Shown: positions 1 to 12,549, counted from the first letter of the stretch. The stretch: DNA of 64,000 bases from Cephalopachus bancanus (GCA_027257055.1 JAPVLO010000182.1:7316001-7380000); one strand, 5' to 3'. Notes: a model not told the origin generated them from the sequence alone. A program made the numbers and translations.

Positions 1-1630
1 AAACCTGAGCCTGATTCCTAAACAGAACTTGATGTCACCTGTTTTCCCATCGATGCTTTTCATTTAGGATCCCGTCCCAGCCCAAACTGCACGACATTCT
101 TATTGTCAACCAACTCTACCGTCACCTTCAGGAATAGCCGGAAAAAAGGCTAAGGATGTTTGCCGCTGTCTCCTGGTTCTCTTGATAGGATGATTTGAGC
201 TCAGATTCATTCTCTTGCCTCTCCAACCCCTCCCTCCAAGGTCCTCGAGCCTTTATTTGGATATCGAGTCAGAGGAAAGCTGTTAAATAAGCCTTTTAGA
301 GGGAAGGAAACTTGGTGATATGTCTTAGAGAAACAAAAAGTACATCACTGCGTTTGATGAGTGTAGTGATTCATCTTACCTTGATAGAACAGAAACTCAA
401 ATGAGAATAAGTTGTCCCATTCACATATATATGTATATGTACACATACACACATTATCTATTTATATAAAATTGCATTATGGCTACTGCCTAGTCAGTCG
501 TAATAACCTAAAAGGTGCCATGTGGTTAACAGTATTAAGACCATAAATTACATTTCACAGAGCGTGGCTTCTCCACAAAGCCACTTGGTGAGGCACGCTG
601 TGATGAATGTCACACTGGGGAAGCATGACAGAGGTTGAAGGGGGGGCAGAAAGGGGAAGCCGGGACGTTGGTGACAGCAGCCTCTGCAGCACTCTGCCTG
701 AGGGGCCAGGACCCTCACGCTTCAGGGCTGGTAGACAATGCCCGCCTTGCTTTTTAAAAAAACAAAAAACAAACCCTCGAAAACCACCCAACACTTCAGA
801 AAAGTGTTAACCTCTGTTCTGGATATTGTTGTTGACATACATTACTTATCAGTGCCGTGTTCCATTATTAGTAAATAGAGAGTCAATAGATTAAAACACG
901 AAAGACCTGCAGAAATAACAATCGCCAAATGAAGCAAAATCTTCTGCTGGGCCTCAGCACGATGCCTGGCCACTGGAGCACAGCATTTGTTTCCGGCCTG
1001 GCCATTTGTCACTATTGATTCCGCCTGGGAAGGAGGAAGAGCCCCACCGCCCTGACAAAGAATGATTCCTCCTCCCTCACAATACAATTTGCAGCCTTCA
1101 GACGTATTTGAATCCTTCCCGACAGAGTCCGTGTTATGACAGGGGAAACTAGGCAGGAATTCGGTTTTTGTCTGAAAGTCTGCCTATAATTACTTTTAGT
1201 ATCAAATGGCTCCGACAGCCAGAATATAATGATTTTAAGGGATACAAAGCTTGGCCATAGATAATAGGTTTGAATATAGTATACAGCCTGGGCTTGGAAG
1301 CAGAGAAAGAAGAGCCCATGATGGTGTGAACAAGAGGAAGAGAAAAGTCCTCACTGGAGTCTACCTTTGACCTCTGTATGTTTCCAAGGAGTTGCTCATT
1401 TATTACCTCCAGATGGTTTAATAGCCTAGTCTTCCAGTTAGCGAAGACCATTCTTTGGGAAATGGCTTAATTATCCAAGCTGTCTTTTATTGTGATAATA
1501 AAGAAAAACAATGCATTCTCAGCAAGTCATCTTAGTGAGATTAAAAAATATTTTTTCCAATGTCATTCGGCAAACGCCTGTCGAGCTTCTGCCGATTATC
1601 ACCACTAGGCACTAGGGGATGCATGCTAAG
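1..1630. other. unassigned non-repeat DNA
   Basis: I see no recognisable interspersed repeat, coding exon or RNA gene here. A short TA/CA-rich stretch lies near 424-452. The open frames present are short, carry no familiar domain and lie on both strands. Very old repeats beyond eye recognition cannot be excluded. Confidence 0.5.
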
Positions 1631-1631
1631 T

Positions 1632-1765
1632 CATCAGGTATTTACCAAGTGCCCACCCTTTGTCAGGCAGTGGGCTAGGTGCTGGGTGTGACTGTCTGTT
1701 CCCTCACAGAACATCTAGCCTGCAAGGGAGACAATCCCTAAACAAATAATGATGCAATGAAGTAA
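1632..1765 (+). repeat. L2/MIR-like ancient fragment
   Basis: The text runs from tttaccaagtgcccacc through ggctaggtgctgggtg to a ggagacaatccctaaacaaata end. This matches the widespread ancient mammalian LINE/SINE tail that reads 'gtgccaggcactgtgctaggtgctggg ... gggagacagacaataaacaaata'. It is too diverged to choose a subfamily. Confidence 0.5.
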
Positions 1766-2289
1766 TTTCTTGAAATGGTAGAAACCGATGGAGAGGAACA
1801 GGTGCTGTGGGCAAGCATAGGGGTGAGGGTCTGCCCTGAACACTTGAGGAGGGCTCCTCTGAGGACGTCGTGAGGAAGGAGACAGCCGTGGGGGAAGGGG
1901 CACCTGGGAGGTGGGGGATAGCTGTGGTCTCCCAAGAGCTGCCGCCGGACCTGGGAGCCAGAAGCACGAATGAGTCGTTCCAATCCGGTATAGACTGGTG
2001 AGTGCGCTGATGAACATCAGCGAGCTGTGGGACTGTGGGTGGATTCCAGCCGGGTAAGCCTGCCTGAGCCTGAGCCTGAACCCCTGGCCATAGTGTGGGG
2101 AAGCAGGCATGAGTAAGGCAAAGCTGAGACAAGAGCAAGAGAGAGAGTTCTTCTTGCTGAAGGGCTGTCGGTGCTCACTAAACAGAAAACAATATCGTTG
2201 TCCTTGTGATTATCTCCTCTCTTGAACAAGCACTTTTGTTTTTAATCTCTCTTTTGAAAGATGAAAATGAGGACTTGGGAAAGATGAAA
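1766..2289. other. unassigned DNA
   Basis: Moderately GC-rich sequence with overlapping minus-strand frames up to about 144 codons (1704-2138). These have no recognisable motif and no supporting splice structure. I treat it as non-coding. Confidence 0.4.
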
Positions 2290-2597
<308 letters not shown>

Positions 2598-3860
2598 AAG
2601 AGCATCTGTGAAGGTCTATACTTAGGAGTATCCCTGTGCCCAAGGGCGTATGACATTAAATGACAAGACATACCATGACGGACTGAGAGAGACCATAGAA
2701 GAAAGGAAAAAGCATTCCTTCCTGCTCTTTGAACCAAAGTTCCCGCCCTGCATTTTCACTGTGCACTGGACTCTGCGAATTTTGCAGCCGGCCCTGCCTC
2801 TCCGAGGAGGGCACATCCGAGCAGAGACCTGAATGAGGGAAGCTGTGGGTGTTGGTATACCAAGCCGAGGACACATCAAGTGCTGAGGCCCTCAGGCTGG
2901 AGCACGCTTGACGTGTCCGGGGAACAGCAGGAAGGCTGGTGCGGCTGGAGTGTGGCCAACCAGAGGGAGGAGGCAGAAGAGGAGGAGACGGGGCCGGAGC
3001 AGGACTATGTGGGACTTTATGGGTCATGACAAGGAGGCCGGCTTCTAGGCTAGATGGAAGCCGTGGGAAGGTTTGAGGCAGGAAAATGATGCCATCAGAT
3101 TCGTATTTTTACATTTTTCTTGAAATGGCGAGACTTATTTTTAGTTCACCAATGTATTCACTCACTGCTACGTTATCTTGCTGCCGACGGGGCTGGATGG
3201 CAGTGACAGGCATGGACGCTGGTGCCGTGAGAAGGGAAGAGGTCAAAGTGATGTGGTGACGCGGGCCCAAGTGGAGGGGTGAGCCCTCACCTGCCGAGAC
3301 CTTGAGGACCAGGAAGGAGTGAGTCAAGCGGGGGGAGTCACGGGCCTTCACTGTACCCAGGGCAGTGAGAAGCAAAGTCACATGCAGAGAATGAGGGGTG
3401 CCGGGGCAGGGGGATCTGAGGAGAGAGAAGGTTTGGAACATCTCTTGAGAGGAACAGGATGCAGCTGTCTCGGGACAAGGACAGGGATGGCTTCTGGCAG
3501 CACAGATGGCCCGGCTTGGGTGGGAAACCCTTCTCCTTTCTAAAAGTAACCTCCTCGCTGAAGTTGTGGGTCCCATTCCTTACGGATTCCTGAAGGATCT
3601 GCCACGTCGAACCCTGCTCTCCTTTCCTGCTTTCCTTAAATATGCACAGATCTCCAATTTTAAACCACAAAATGCTGCGCGATGCCACGTACACCCGCCA
3701 TCTTCCTGTGTCTCTTCCCCTGTCTACACCTTTAAATGAGGGGCACCGTCTTCATCTGCACGCCCATGTTCTCACCACTCATGTGCTCCCTAATCTCTTC
3801 CTAGAGGATTTTTATTCCATCCCACTGTGGAAATTTCCCTTAAAGTTCACCCATGGTTTC
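2598..3860. other. unassigned DNA, possible very old repeat relics
   Basis: No gene recognised. Around 3060-3140 the wording (aaggtttgaggcaggaaaatgatg ... cagattcgtattttt) resembles an old interspersed repeat also suggested at 5200-5270. The similarity is too weak to name it. Confidence 0.35.
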
Positions 3861-4735
3861 TGCCCTAACCCGTAGAAGCTTCTTCCTTCTTCTGGCTTCG
3901 CCTCTCACTTGAAACTCTTGTGCTGCGTGGGCTGGACACTGAGCTCCCATGATCCTCTGCCTGCGTCACTGATCATGATGCACTTTATCTTCTCTCCGTG
4001 GCTCTTTCTCCTTCTCCCGGTCCGTCATTGTTATCTGGCTTGGCCCTCGGGGAGCTCATCTGCTTGCCCGGCCATCAGCTACCTCCTCCCGAGCGAACAT
4101 GGTCTTCCAGCTGAACGATCGACCATCAGTTCATGGCTCCCGAGTCACACCTTGAGCCCATACTTCTCTCCTCAGACTCTGTGGACCTAGTTCCCACCTA
4201 AAGTCTTCACGTTCAGAAACAAGCTCCAGGCCAGGCACAGTGGCTCACACCTGAAATCCCAGCATCTTGGGAGGCCAAGCGGGGAGGAGTACTTGAGCCA
4301 ACCTGGGCAACGTAGTGAGACCGTATCTGTACAAAAAAAGTTTTGAAATTAACTGGGCATGGTGGTGCACACCTGTGGTCCCAGCTACACAGGAGGCTGA
4401 GGCAGAAGGATCACCCGAGCCTAGGAGGTAAGGCTGTGGCGAGCTGTGATCGTGCCACTGCACTCCAGCCTGGGAGACTGAGTGCAACTCCAACTCAAGG
4501 GGAATTTCCTCCTCCCTCCTCCCCTCACCAGTTCTTTCTATTCCAGCACTGTATGTTGCGCCTACCTGTTATCACCATCTGAAATGGTCTCATTTGTTTA
4601 TCTATTTATTGTCTATCTAAGTATTATACATACTTTATGAGAGGACTTTATCGTCTTTGCCAAACACTGTATTCCTAGCATACGTGATGGATACTCAGTA
4701 AATACTTGTTGAATGAATAAGTGACTGAGTGATCT
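3861..4735 (+). repeat. L2 LINE 3' end, split by an Alu
   Basis: From 4500 the order of blocks follows the L2 3' region: 'ccagcactgtatgttgcgcc', 'gttatcaccatctgaaatg', 'tatttattgtctatcta', 'actcagtaaatacttgttg', then 'aatgaataag'. The Alu at 4229-4499 lies inside. The 5' limit (3861-4228) is uncertain. Confidence 0.6.
4229..4499 (+). mobile_element. Alu SINE
   Basis: Starts 'ggccaggcacagtggctcac' and has the two arms with a short middle A-run. The 3' end is 'actccaactcaagggg' with almost no A-tail left. It sits inside L2 sequence. Confidence 0.9.
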
Positions 4736-4780
4736 TGGCCAAGGATGTTAAAGAGAGAATTCCAGTCATAGGAGGAAGGC

Positions 4781-4943
4781 TTCCAAGTATCTGGAACTAC
4801 AGGCGCACACCACCACATCTGGCTAATTTTTTTTATTTATTGTAGAGACGAGGTCTTGCTATGTTGACCTGGCTGGTCTCGAACCCCTGGGCTCAGGCAA
4901 TCCTCTCTCCAAGTGCTGGGTTTACAGGCTACCGCATCCGGCA
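4781..4943 (-). mobile_element. Alu SINE fragment
   Basis: Antisense fragment that begins inside the right arm ('ccaagtatctggaactacag') and runs through the linker and left arm to 'ccgcatccggc'. The 3' part of the right arm and the poly(A) are missing. Confidence 0.85.
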
Positions 4944-5880
4944 GAGAAGTCCTTTCTGGGAAAGTGACAATTCAGTTCAGACTTGGATGAACCGGAGACA
5001 ATCATGACATCTGGTGTGAAGGTCTTTATGTGGGAATGAACCTGGCTTTGTCTGGGATTGAAAAAAGGCCGCTGTGGCGTGAGTGGGGTGGGCTCAGTGG
5101 AAAGCAGCAAAAGAGAAGCTTCAAGAGGCAGCCATGGCTGGAGCAGATGGGGCTTTTTAGCCTAGCCTGAGGGCTTAGAGTTGTATTCCAAGTTCAAGAA
5201 GAAACCACAGGAGGCTTTTAAGCAAGACGGTGGTATGGTTTGTTTTGCATTTTTGTAAGATCACCGGAGCTGCTTAATGTATGGAGAAGAAGCCGGCTCG
5301 GTGGCTCAGCCTGTAATCCCGCGCCTTTGGGAGGCTGAAGTGAGTGGATTGCCTGAGCCCGCGGGTTCGAGACCCACCTGGGCAGCGAGACCTCATCTCT
5401 ACAATAAATAAACAACAACAAAAAAATCAGCCGGGCGTGGTAGCGCGCGCCTGTAATTCCGGCTACTCAGAAGGCTGAGGCGGAAGGATCTCCGGAGCCC
5501 GGCAGGTCGAGGCTGCGGTGGCCAGAAACGGCCACTGCACTCCAGTCTGGGCGACAGAGTGAGACTCCAACTCAAAAAAGAAAAAAAAATGTGTGGAGAA
5601 GAGACTGCACGGCCCATGAGGAGACACAGGGAGCGCAGTTAGGAGTCCAGCGTGAGGTGACGGCGACCTGGACGGTTGAGGCCAGTGTAAGTGGAAACAA
5701 GTGGACAAGTGCCTGCTAAAATATCTTGAAGGTAGAAACGATAACAGTTGTTGGTGACCTGGATATGGGGTAAAGGAAAAAGAGGAATTGAGACTGACTC
5801 CCAAGCATAGGCTCAAGCAATGGGTGACAGTGAGGTCATTTCCCAAGGTGGGGAAGTCTGGGGTGGGTTAGGTCGGTGGG
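4944..5880 (+). repeat. unnamed ancient interspersed repeat, split by an Alu
   Basis: Outside the Alu the text resembles a common mammalian relic with 'ggtgacggcgacctggacgg', 'aagtggacaagtgcctg', 'ggtgacctggatatgggg' and 'gagactgactcccaagc'. I recognise the wording but cannot assign a family name with confidence. Confidence 0.35.
5292..5589 (+). mobile_element. lineage-specific Alu with target-site duplication
   Basis: Carries the derived head (ggctcggtggctcagcctg), the gagcccgcgggttcgagaccc block, the acaataaa linker and the accggagcccggcaggtcgagg right arm. A direct repeat flanks it: tgtatggagaagaa at 5278-5291 and tgtgtggagaagag at 5590-5603. It is a clean L1-type retroposition. Confidence 0.95.
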
Positions 5881-5995
5881 TGGAGAGAATCAGATCTCTG
5901 CTTGCACCCTCCTAATGATGGGACCCTCACCCCAAGGGCAGGATATTGTGCCATGGGTGCTAGAAAAGTCTTGCATTGAGTTCACATTGGTTTCT

Positions 5996-6290
5996 TGGCT
6001 AGGTGCAGTGGCGTACACCTGCAATCCCAGCATTTGAGGAGGCTGAGGTAGGATCGCTTGAGCCCAGGAGTTCAAGATCAGCTTAGGCAACGTAGTGAGA
6101 CCTCGCCTCTATAAAAATTCAAAAAACCAGGCATGGTGGTGCACACTTGTAGTCCCAGTTACTCAGGAGGCAGAAGTGGAAGGATTGCCTGAGCCCAGGA
6201 GGTCGAGGTTATAGCCAGCCATGATCATGTCCCAGCACTCCAGCCTGGGCAACAGAGTAAGTCCCTTACTCAAAACAAAACAAAACAAAA
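5996..6290 (+). mobile_element. Alu SINE
   Basis: Head 'ttggctaggtgcagtggcg', two arms, and a tail of (caaaa) units at 6272-6290. Intermediate divergence and no lineage-specific block. Confidence 0.9.
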
Positions 6291-6708
6291 GCCGCCCAAA
6301 ACACATATACAGAGACAAATTGGTTCCTTTACAAATGTAAACGTTTGTCTTCATTCCTCCTTTTCAACAAAATGAACTCTTTTCTCTTTCCGACATGACT
6401 GTCATTTTCTTTACCTTTGTTGAGGAGAATTATTATGCCCTTCTAAATGTTCCTCTCTGAGCTGAATATCCCTAATTCACTCTTTTTTTTTTTCTGATTT
6501 CTGGATCATGGTAGATTTAAATGTGTTTTCCTTCCATCCCGTACCAGTCCACCATATCACCTTCTAAATGTGCTGGTCATTAATCACCAAGGACTAGGAG
6601 CCATGTTATGTGTGGAAAAATAGCTCAATAGGATTCAAAAACAAGACACTTCTATTTCAGTTTTGCTAAGACAAGAAGACGTTAGGTGTTACATTTAAAA
6701 AATACTAC
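6291..6708. other. unassigned DNA
   Basis: AT-rich sequence with a poly-T run near 6485. No repeat, gene or RNA recognised. Confidence 0.4.
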
Positions 6709-7008
6709 CAGCCTATAATCCCAGCACTTTGGGAGGCCGAGGTGAGAGGATTGCTTGAGCCCATGGATTTGAGACCAGCCTGGGCAACTTGGCGAGACTT
6801 TGTCTCTACGGTAATTAAAAAAAATTAGCCAGGCATGGTGGCGCGTGCCTGTAGTTCCAGCTACTTGAAAAGCTGAGGCGGATTGCCTAAACCCAGCAGA
6901 TCAAGGCTGCAGTGGCTGTGAGCGTGCCACTGCACTCCAGTCTGTGCGACAGAGTGATACTCCAATTCAAAAAAACAAAACAAAACAAAACAAAACCAAA
7001 AAAAAAAC
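6709..7008 (+). mobile_element. Alu SINE, 5' truncated
   Basis: Begins at 'accagcctataatcccagc', so about the first 20 bases are missing. Both arms follow and the tail is (caaaa)n then an A-run. Confidence 0.9.
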
Positions 7009-7068
7009 CACTACCATGCAAAAAGTTCAAGGTCAGTGGTCAAGAAGTTCTCTAAACATCCACAAAGA

Positions 7069-7368
7069 GGCTGGGCTCGGTGGTTCAGCCTGTAATCCCA
7101 GCACTTTGGGAGGCCGAGGTGAGTGGATTGCCTGAGCCCGTGGGTTCGAGACCCGCCTGGGCTACTTGACGAGACCTCATCTCTACAGTAAATCAAAAAA
7201 TTAGCCTAGCGTGGTAGTGCGCGCCTGTAGTTCCAGCTACTTGGAAGGCAGAGGCAGAAGGGTCGCCGGAGCCCAGCAGGTCGAGGCTGTGGTGACCGGG
7301 AGTGGCCATTGCACTCCAGCCTGGGTGGCAGAGTGAGAATCCAACTCAAAAATAAAATAAAATAAAAT
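7069..7368 (+). mobile_element. lineage-specific Alu with target-site duplication
   Basis: Head 'aggctgggctcggtggttcagcctg' and a gagcccgtgggttcgagacccgcc block. The tail is (aaaat)n. The flanking repeat is aaacatccacaaaga (7054-7068) against aaaatccacaaagatc from 7369. Confidence 0.95.
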
Positions 7369-7411
7369 AAAAATCCACAAAGATCCCACATCTCTAATAT
7401 ATAAAAGAGTC

Positions 7412-7709
7412 GAGGCCAGGCATGTTGGCTCATGCCTGTCATCCCAGCACTTTGGGAGGCTGAGGCAGGAGGATTGCTTGAGCCCAGGAGTTTGAGACCA
7501 GCCTAGGCAACATAGTGAGACCTCATCTCTACAAAAATAAAAGTGAAAAAAAATTTCCGGGCATGTTGATGCATGCCTGTAGTCCCAGCTACTTGGGAGA
7601 CTGAGGCAGAAGGATCACCTTATCTCAGGAGGGTGAAACAGAGCTGAGGTGTGACTGTGCCACTGCACACTAGACTAGGCGACAGAGAGAGACCTAACTC
7701 CAAAAAAAA
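7412..7709 (+). mobile_element. Alu SINE
   Basis: Head 'gaggccaggcatgttggctc', and the standard GGAGTTTGAGACCAGCC block rather than the derived one. A near direct repeat (aaaagagtcgag / aaaaggagttgag) flanks it. Confidence 0.9.
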
Positions 7710-8256
7710 GGAGTTGAGATTGGAGATTGAAAGACTTGGACAAGCACATATTTGTGCAAGGATGTGTGTGACCCGGCTGTGAATGTCACTCCTCCCCCGG
7801 GTGGGGGAGGGCTGCTTCCTTTCTCACCCCAAGCTGAGAGAGAAGAACTTCAGGGGACTCGTTTGGAGAGCATGGTGTGTGGCGCCGGCAGCTGGGAAGG
7901 CCTCCCGGCCTGTGTCCGAAAATCTGACAGGTACAGATGGGCTGGCTGGTTGTTCTGGTGGCCAGGGCGGAGGGGCGGGGCTTTCCGGGCAGCCTGCACA
8001 CGCCATCTGTGGGGACAAAGAGTGTGAGGACATTTCTCGTGGAACGGAGGTGGACCATGCGGGATGAAGGCTGGCTTGGAGCCATTCTGAGGTCTTCCCA
8101 ACAGAACCAGCCGGAGCTCTGTGCAGAGAGGGTGGCTGGACGGTTGGGGCCGAGGGACCTGCCATCCGGAGGACGTTGCGGTCGGACAGTCCCAGGAGAG
8201 TCCCCCAGAGAACCCACAGAAAAGCCCAGGCGTGAATAAACTTTGCAATAGTCTCC
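7710..8256. other. GC-rich repeat-poor segment, no gene called
   Basis: Unlike its Alu-filled surroundings, this stretch is GC-rich and contains several CpGs (for example near 7885, 7969-7980 and 8163-8190). Frames are open on both strands, the longest on the minus strand (163 codons, 7786-8277, which also enters the Alu at 8257). No domain or convincing splice sites were seen. The end 'gtgaataaactttgcaatag' just before the Alu resembles a polyadenylation region, so an undiagnosed LTR is an alternative. Confidence 0.35.
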
Positions 8257-8545
8257 AGGCCGGGCACAGTGGCTCATGCAAGTGATTCCAGCACTTTGGG
8301 AGACCGAGACTAGAGGATCACTTGAGGCCAGGAGTTTGAGACCAGCCTAACCGATTTAGTGAGACCTCATCTCTACAAATAAACAAAATTAGCAGGGTGT
8401 GGTGGCACACTCCTGTAGTCCCAGCTATTCAGGAGGCTGAGCTGGGAGGATCGTCTGAACCCAGAAGTTGGAGGCTATGGTGAGCTATGATTGTACCACT
8501 GCACTCCAGCCTAGGTGACAGAACAAAACCCTGTTTAAAACAAAA
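8257..8545 (+). mobile_element. Alu SINE
   Basis: Head 'ggccgggcacagtggctcatg', two arms and a decayed tail 'tttaaaacaaaat'. AluJ/S-like block (ggagtttgagaccagcc). Confidence 0.9.
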
Positions 8546-8788
8546 TATCTCCAAATGTCAAGCCGTATTAGGATATAACTAGTTAATTAAGAAATGCTTC
8601 CTTCAGCTGCCACCCTGGCTCCCATTCAGCCACAGAGAGGCCAGAAATCCCGGTGGCCTAGAAAGCGGGGGGGAGGAGAATGAGTGGGTAAGCCAGAGAG
8701 AACTTTCTTTTCCTTCCACCGGCAGAAGGACCCAATGAGAAATAGGACGTGGTTTAACTTTAAAATTTTGATTAGTCTTGAACGCTAT
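8546..8788. other. unassigned DNA
   Basis: Short unique-looking interval between two Alus. Nothing recognised. Confidence 0.4.
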
Positions 8789-9578
<790 letters not shown>

Positions 9579-9867
9579 GCCAGGCGCAGTGACTCATACC
9601 TTTAATTCCAGCACTTTGGGAGGCTGAGGTGAGAGGATTGCCTGAGCGCAGGGGTTCGAGACCTGCCTGGGCAACATGGCGAGACCTCATCTCAACATCA
9701 ATCAAAAAATTAGCCGGGAATGGTAGAGCATGCCTATAGTTCCAGGTACTTGGAAGGCTGAGGCAGAAAGATCGCCTGAACCCAGCAGGTTGAGGCTGTG
9801 GTGGCCGTGAGTGTGCCGCTGCACTCTAGCTTGGGTAACAGAGTGAGAATCCAAGTCAAAAACAAAA
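9579..9867 (+). mobile_element. Alu SINE with target-site duplication
   Basis: Head 'gccaggcgcagtgactcatac' and linker 'caacatcaatcaaaaaattagcc'. The direct repeat aagaatatttata occurs on both sides (9566-9578 and about 9868-9880). Confidence 0.95.
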
Positions 9868-9984
9868 AAGAATATTTATAGATACACATGCATACATGTC
9901 CTTGGCCTGTCAGCTGAGACAGTCTAGAAGCAATGACAGTACAGGAACAACAAATACATCTAGCCCTGGATCTCGGTTTCTTTT

Positions 9985-10137
9985 CTTTTTTTTTTTAAGT
10001 TGGAGTTTCACTGTCCTCCAGACCGGAGTGCACTGGCAAGGTCACAGCCACCGCAGCCTCAACCTGCTGGACTCGGGTGATCCTTCCTCCTAGCCTTGCA
10101 AGTAGCTGGAATCCCAGTCGCGCCACCATGCCCAGTG
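9985..10137 (-). mobile_element. free right Alu monomer with target-site duplication
   Basis: Antisense poly-T followed by one Alu right arm only. It stops where the right arm begins ('accatgcccagtg') and has no linker or left arm. The flanks ggatctcggtttct (9968-9981) and agatcttggtttct (10141-10154) form a target-site duplication, so it inserted as a monomer or as a precise truncation. Confidence 0.8.
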
Positions 10138-10390
10138 AATAGATCTTGGTTTCTAACACTATTATCCAAGAGAAGGAACCAGACCTCTGAAAGGACATAC
10201 CATAAAGTCAATATAGCTAGTGAGCTATAGTCACATATATTAGCATTGCTTGACTCTGTCATATTTTTCTAACAGTTCACTTTAATTTACCCTCTAATCA
10301 CTAGCCAAGGACAGAGCCAGTTTCTCAGAGGAAGTTATTGATAACTGCTTTACAACCCCTCCAAGCTCGTTTTGTACTAATTAGCTTTCC

Positions 10391-11136
10391 TTTCTTTTCT
10401 TTTTTCTTTTAAAGATGTGGGGTACATTTCAGGGTTAGGTATACAAATGTTCATTATGCAGGGACTCTTGGTGATGAGGTGTGTCCCCCCCACCTTCCCC
10501 AGGCAGATTCCCACTACTGCCAATCCCGCCTCCTCCCACCCTGGCAGTTTCCCACTACTGCCAATCTTTTAAAAATAGCATTTTGATAATTGTTCAAGGT
10601 CCACTTATGAGTGAGAACATGTGATACTTGGTTCTTTGTTTCTGTGAAAGATCACTCAGTATTATAGACCCTAAATCCATCCAGGTTGCTGTTGTTCTTC
10701 TTTATGACTGCATAATATTCCATCGTGTATATGTACCACATTTTTTTTTTTTTTTTTTGAGTTGGAGTCTCACTCAGTCGCCCAGCCTGGAGTGCAGCGA
10801 CCGCTCCCAGCCACCACAGCCTCGACATGCTGGGCTCCGGCGATCCTTCCACCTCAGCCTTCCAAGTAGCTGGAACTACAGGCATGCGCTACCATGCCCG
10901 GCTAATTTTTGATTTATTGTAGAGATGAGGTCTCACCAAGTTGCCCAGGCGGGTCTCGAACCCGCAGGCTCAGGCAATCCACTCACCTCAGCCTCCCAAA
11001 GGCGTGGAATTACTGGCTGAGCCACTGAGCCCAGCTCACATTTTTTTTAATCCAGTCCTCTTTTGATGGGCAGTACAGTTGGTTCCATGTTCTTGCTACT
11101 GTGAACAATGCTGTGATAAATATATGTGTGCAGGTA
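10391..11136 (-). mobile_element. L1 3' end inserted in LTR copy 1
   Basis: Read on the minus strand, this is the end of L1 ORF2 plus 3' UTR and an A-rich tail. On the plus strand the diagnostic blocks are 'tgactgcataatattccat', 'gtgtatatgtaccaca', 'ggttccatgttcttgct' and 'gtgaacaatgctgtgataaa'. The LTR sequence actaattagctttcc (10377-10390) recurs as aactaactagctttt at 11137, giving the target-site duplication. The Alu at 10741-11035 is nested inside. Confidence 0.9.
10741..11035 (-). mobile_element. lineage-specific Alu nested in the L1
   Basis: Antisense derived Alu. The T-arm-like palindrome is perfect at 10949-10965 (gcgggtctcgaacccgc). The L1 target cacatttttttt is duplicated on both sides (near 10737 and 11037). 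Confidence 0.95.
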
Positions 11137-11574
11137 ACTAACTAGCTTTTCTATTTGAAGTATTTGCCTCCACCCATAAGACCCAAGTTAACCTAATCAG
11201 CCCTTCATGGCCTTAATGACAGATAGACCCTTCACCACCCAAGCGTCTTAATGACCTGCCTCTATCAAAGGGAAGGGTTACAAGACATTCAACTTCAGGC
11301 AGCAAGTGCCATTGCTTTGTTAAACTCTGGTGTATCCATGTGGCTCTTTGAGCTATGGCCACCACGTTTCCTGGCTTTGGCCCCCCTCCCTACCTTCGTG
11401 AAGAGAGGTGACTCTCCTCTCTCTCTCTCATTTACTTTCTACATAAACTATATTTTCCAATCTAACTTCTATGCAATTCTTTGAATCTTTCTTGTGGTAC
11501 CAGGTTGCAAACCAGACATGATTCCTGGGGGAGTCAGACCTAACATTTTTGAGGCCGGGAATTTTAACCTAACT

Positions 11575-12549
11575 AGCTCCTTGTAGAAATGGCTGATTAG
11601 GTCTGAGTCAGGAAAACTACAAGATGAGCCTGGAGCATCTTGTAGTACCAGAAAGTAAGGAAGTGTGCAAAAGACAAACTTTACAAGTCATGTCCAAAGG
11701 ACACAAAAGTCAACTGAAGAGCTCCCAGTGGCCAATGCTGGACCAACATGAGCAATAAAATAAATAAAATAGAATTGGATTGGAACCTAAAGTATTAAAT
11801 AAATATCTCAGTACAGACTGATATAAATAAATAGAGAAGAGACAAATCTCCCATGCAAAAGAATTCCAAATAATTTGTGTAAATATCCACCTTCAAGGAG
11901 GCAGAACACGATTTCTTCCTCCTTAAACGTGGGCTGTGCATGGTGACTTCCTTCCCAAAAGGACCGTGGAGAAAGAGCGGGGGAGAGTAACTTTCCATAC
12001 CTCAGTCAGGTGATCAAGGTCAACGTTATCCTGATAAGTCATGCTGACTATATGTACCCTTGACATGATGTGGCAAGAATAGCACTTTGCCTCTCATCAT
12101 GAGAAAAATACTAGACAGATCCCACTTGAGAGACATTTGACAGAATACTGGACTAGGACTCCTCAAGACGATCATGGTCATCGAAAACAAGGAAAGTTTG
12201 AGAAGCTGTCATGGTCAAAGGAAGTCTAAGGAGACATGGTGTGCAAATGTAAGGTGGAATTCTGGATGGGATCTTGGAACAGAAACAGGACATTAAGTAA
12301 AAAAAAAAAAAGAAGAAGAAGAAAAGAAAAAAAAAGAAAGAAAGAAAAGGAAAGAAATAAATCTGAATAAAGCATGGACTTTAGTATGTATCAATATGGG
12401 TTCATTAATTGTGGCAAAAGCACCATATTAATATAAGATGTTAATAACAGGATAAATTGGGTACAGGCTAACTCTTCATATTATCCTCACCATTTTTCTA
12501 CATATCTGAAACTATTATGAAGTTAAAAGTGTGTTTAAAAATCTAAAAC
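11575..12549 (+). mobile_element. old L1 (L1ME/L1MB-type) 3' UTR
   Basis: The block order is that of the old mammalian L1 3' UTR: 'gagcatcttgtagtacc', 'cagtggccaatgctgg', 'gggctgtgcatggtgacttcc', 'caggtgatcaaggtcaacg', 'gataagtcatgctgac', 'ggtcatcgaaaacaagg', 'ctggatgggatcttgg', 'ggttcattaattgtgg', 'taagatgttaataacagg'. At 12301-12350 the A-rich segment has expanded into AAG/AAAG repeats. Confidence 0.9.

Larger units (their letters stand above)
10257..11545 (+). mobile_element. ERV LTR, copy 1, split by an L1
   Basis: Begins TGTCATATTTTTCTAAC and ends ...GACCTAACA. LTR sequence is 10257-10390 and 11137-11545. It shares the order of blocks with the LTRs at 52453-53038 and 53248-54172: 'ccctctaatca', 'agtttctcagaggaag', 'actaattagcttt', 'caagttaacctaatcagccc', 'ttcttgtggtacc'. 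The polyadenylation-type signal is cataaactatattttcc near 11444. About 30 bases of degraded leader follow (11546-11574). The family name is not known to me. It is gamma/class I-like by primer site and structure of copy 2. Confidence 0.8.

Noticed and set aside
6944..7368. Possible segmental duplication because adjacent Alus look alike
   Set aside because: The similarity stops at Alu boundaries and the flanks differ. They are independent insertions.
7786..8281. Three overlapping minus-strand frames of 143-163 codons
   Set aside because: All three being open reflects GC-rich composition. None resembles a known protein and each runs into an Alu.
10949..10965. tRNA-like T-arm sequence as a tRNA gene
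   Set aside because: It is the left arm of an Alu. There is no acceptor stem, D-arm or anticodon arm at the right spacing.
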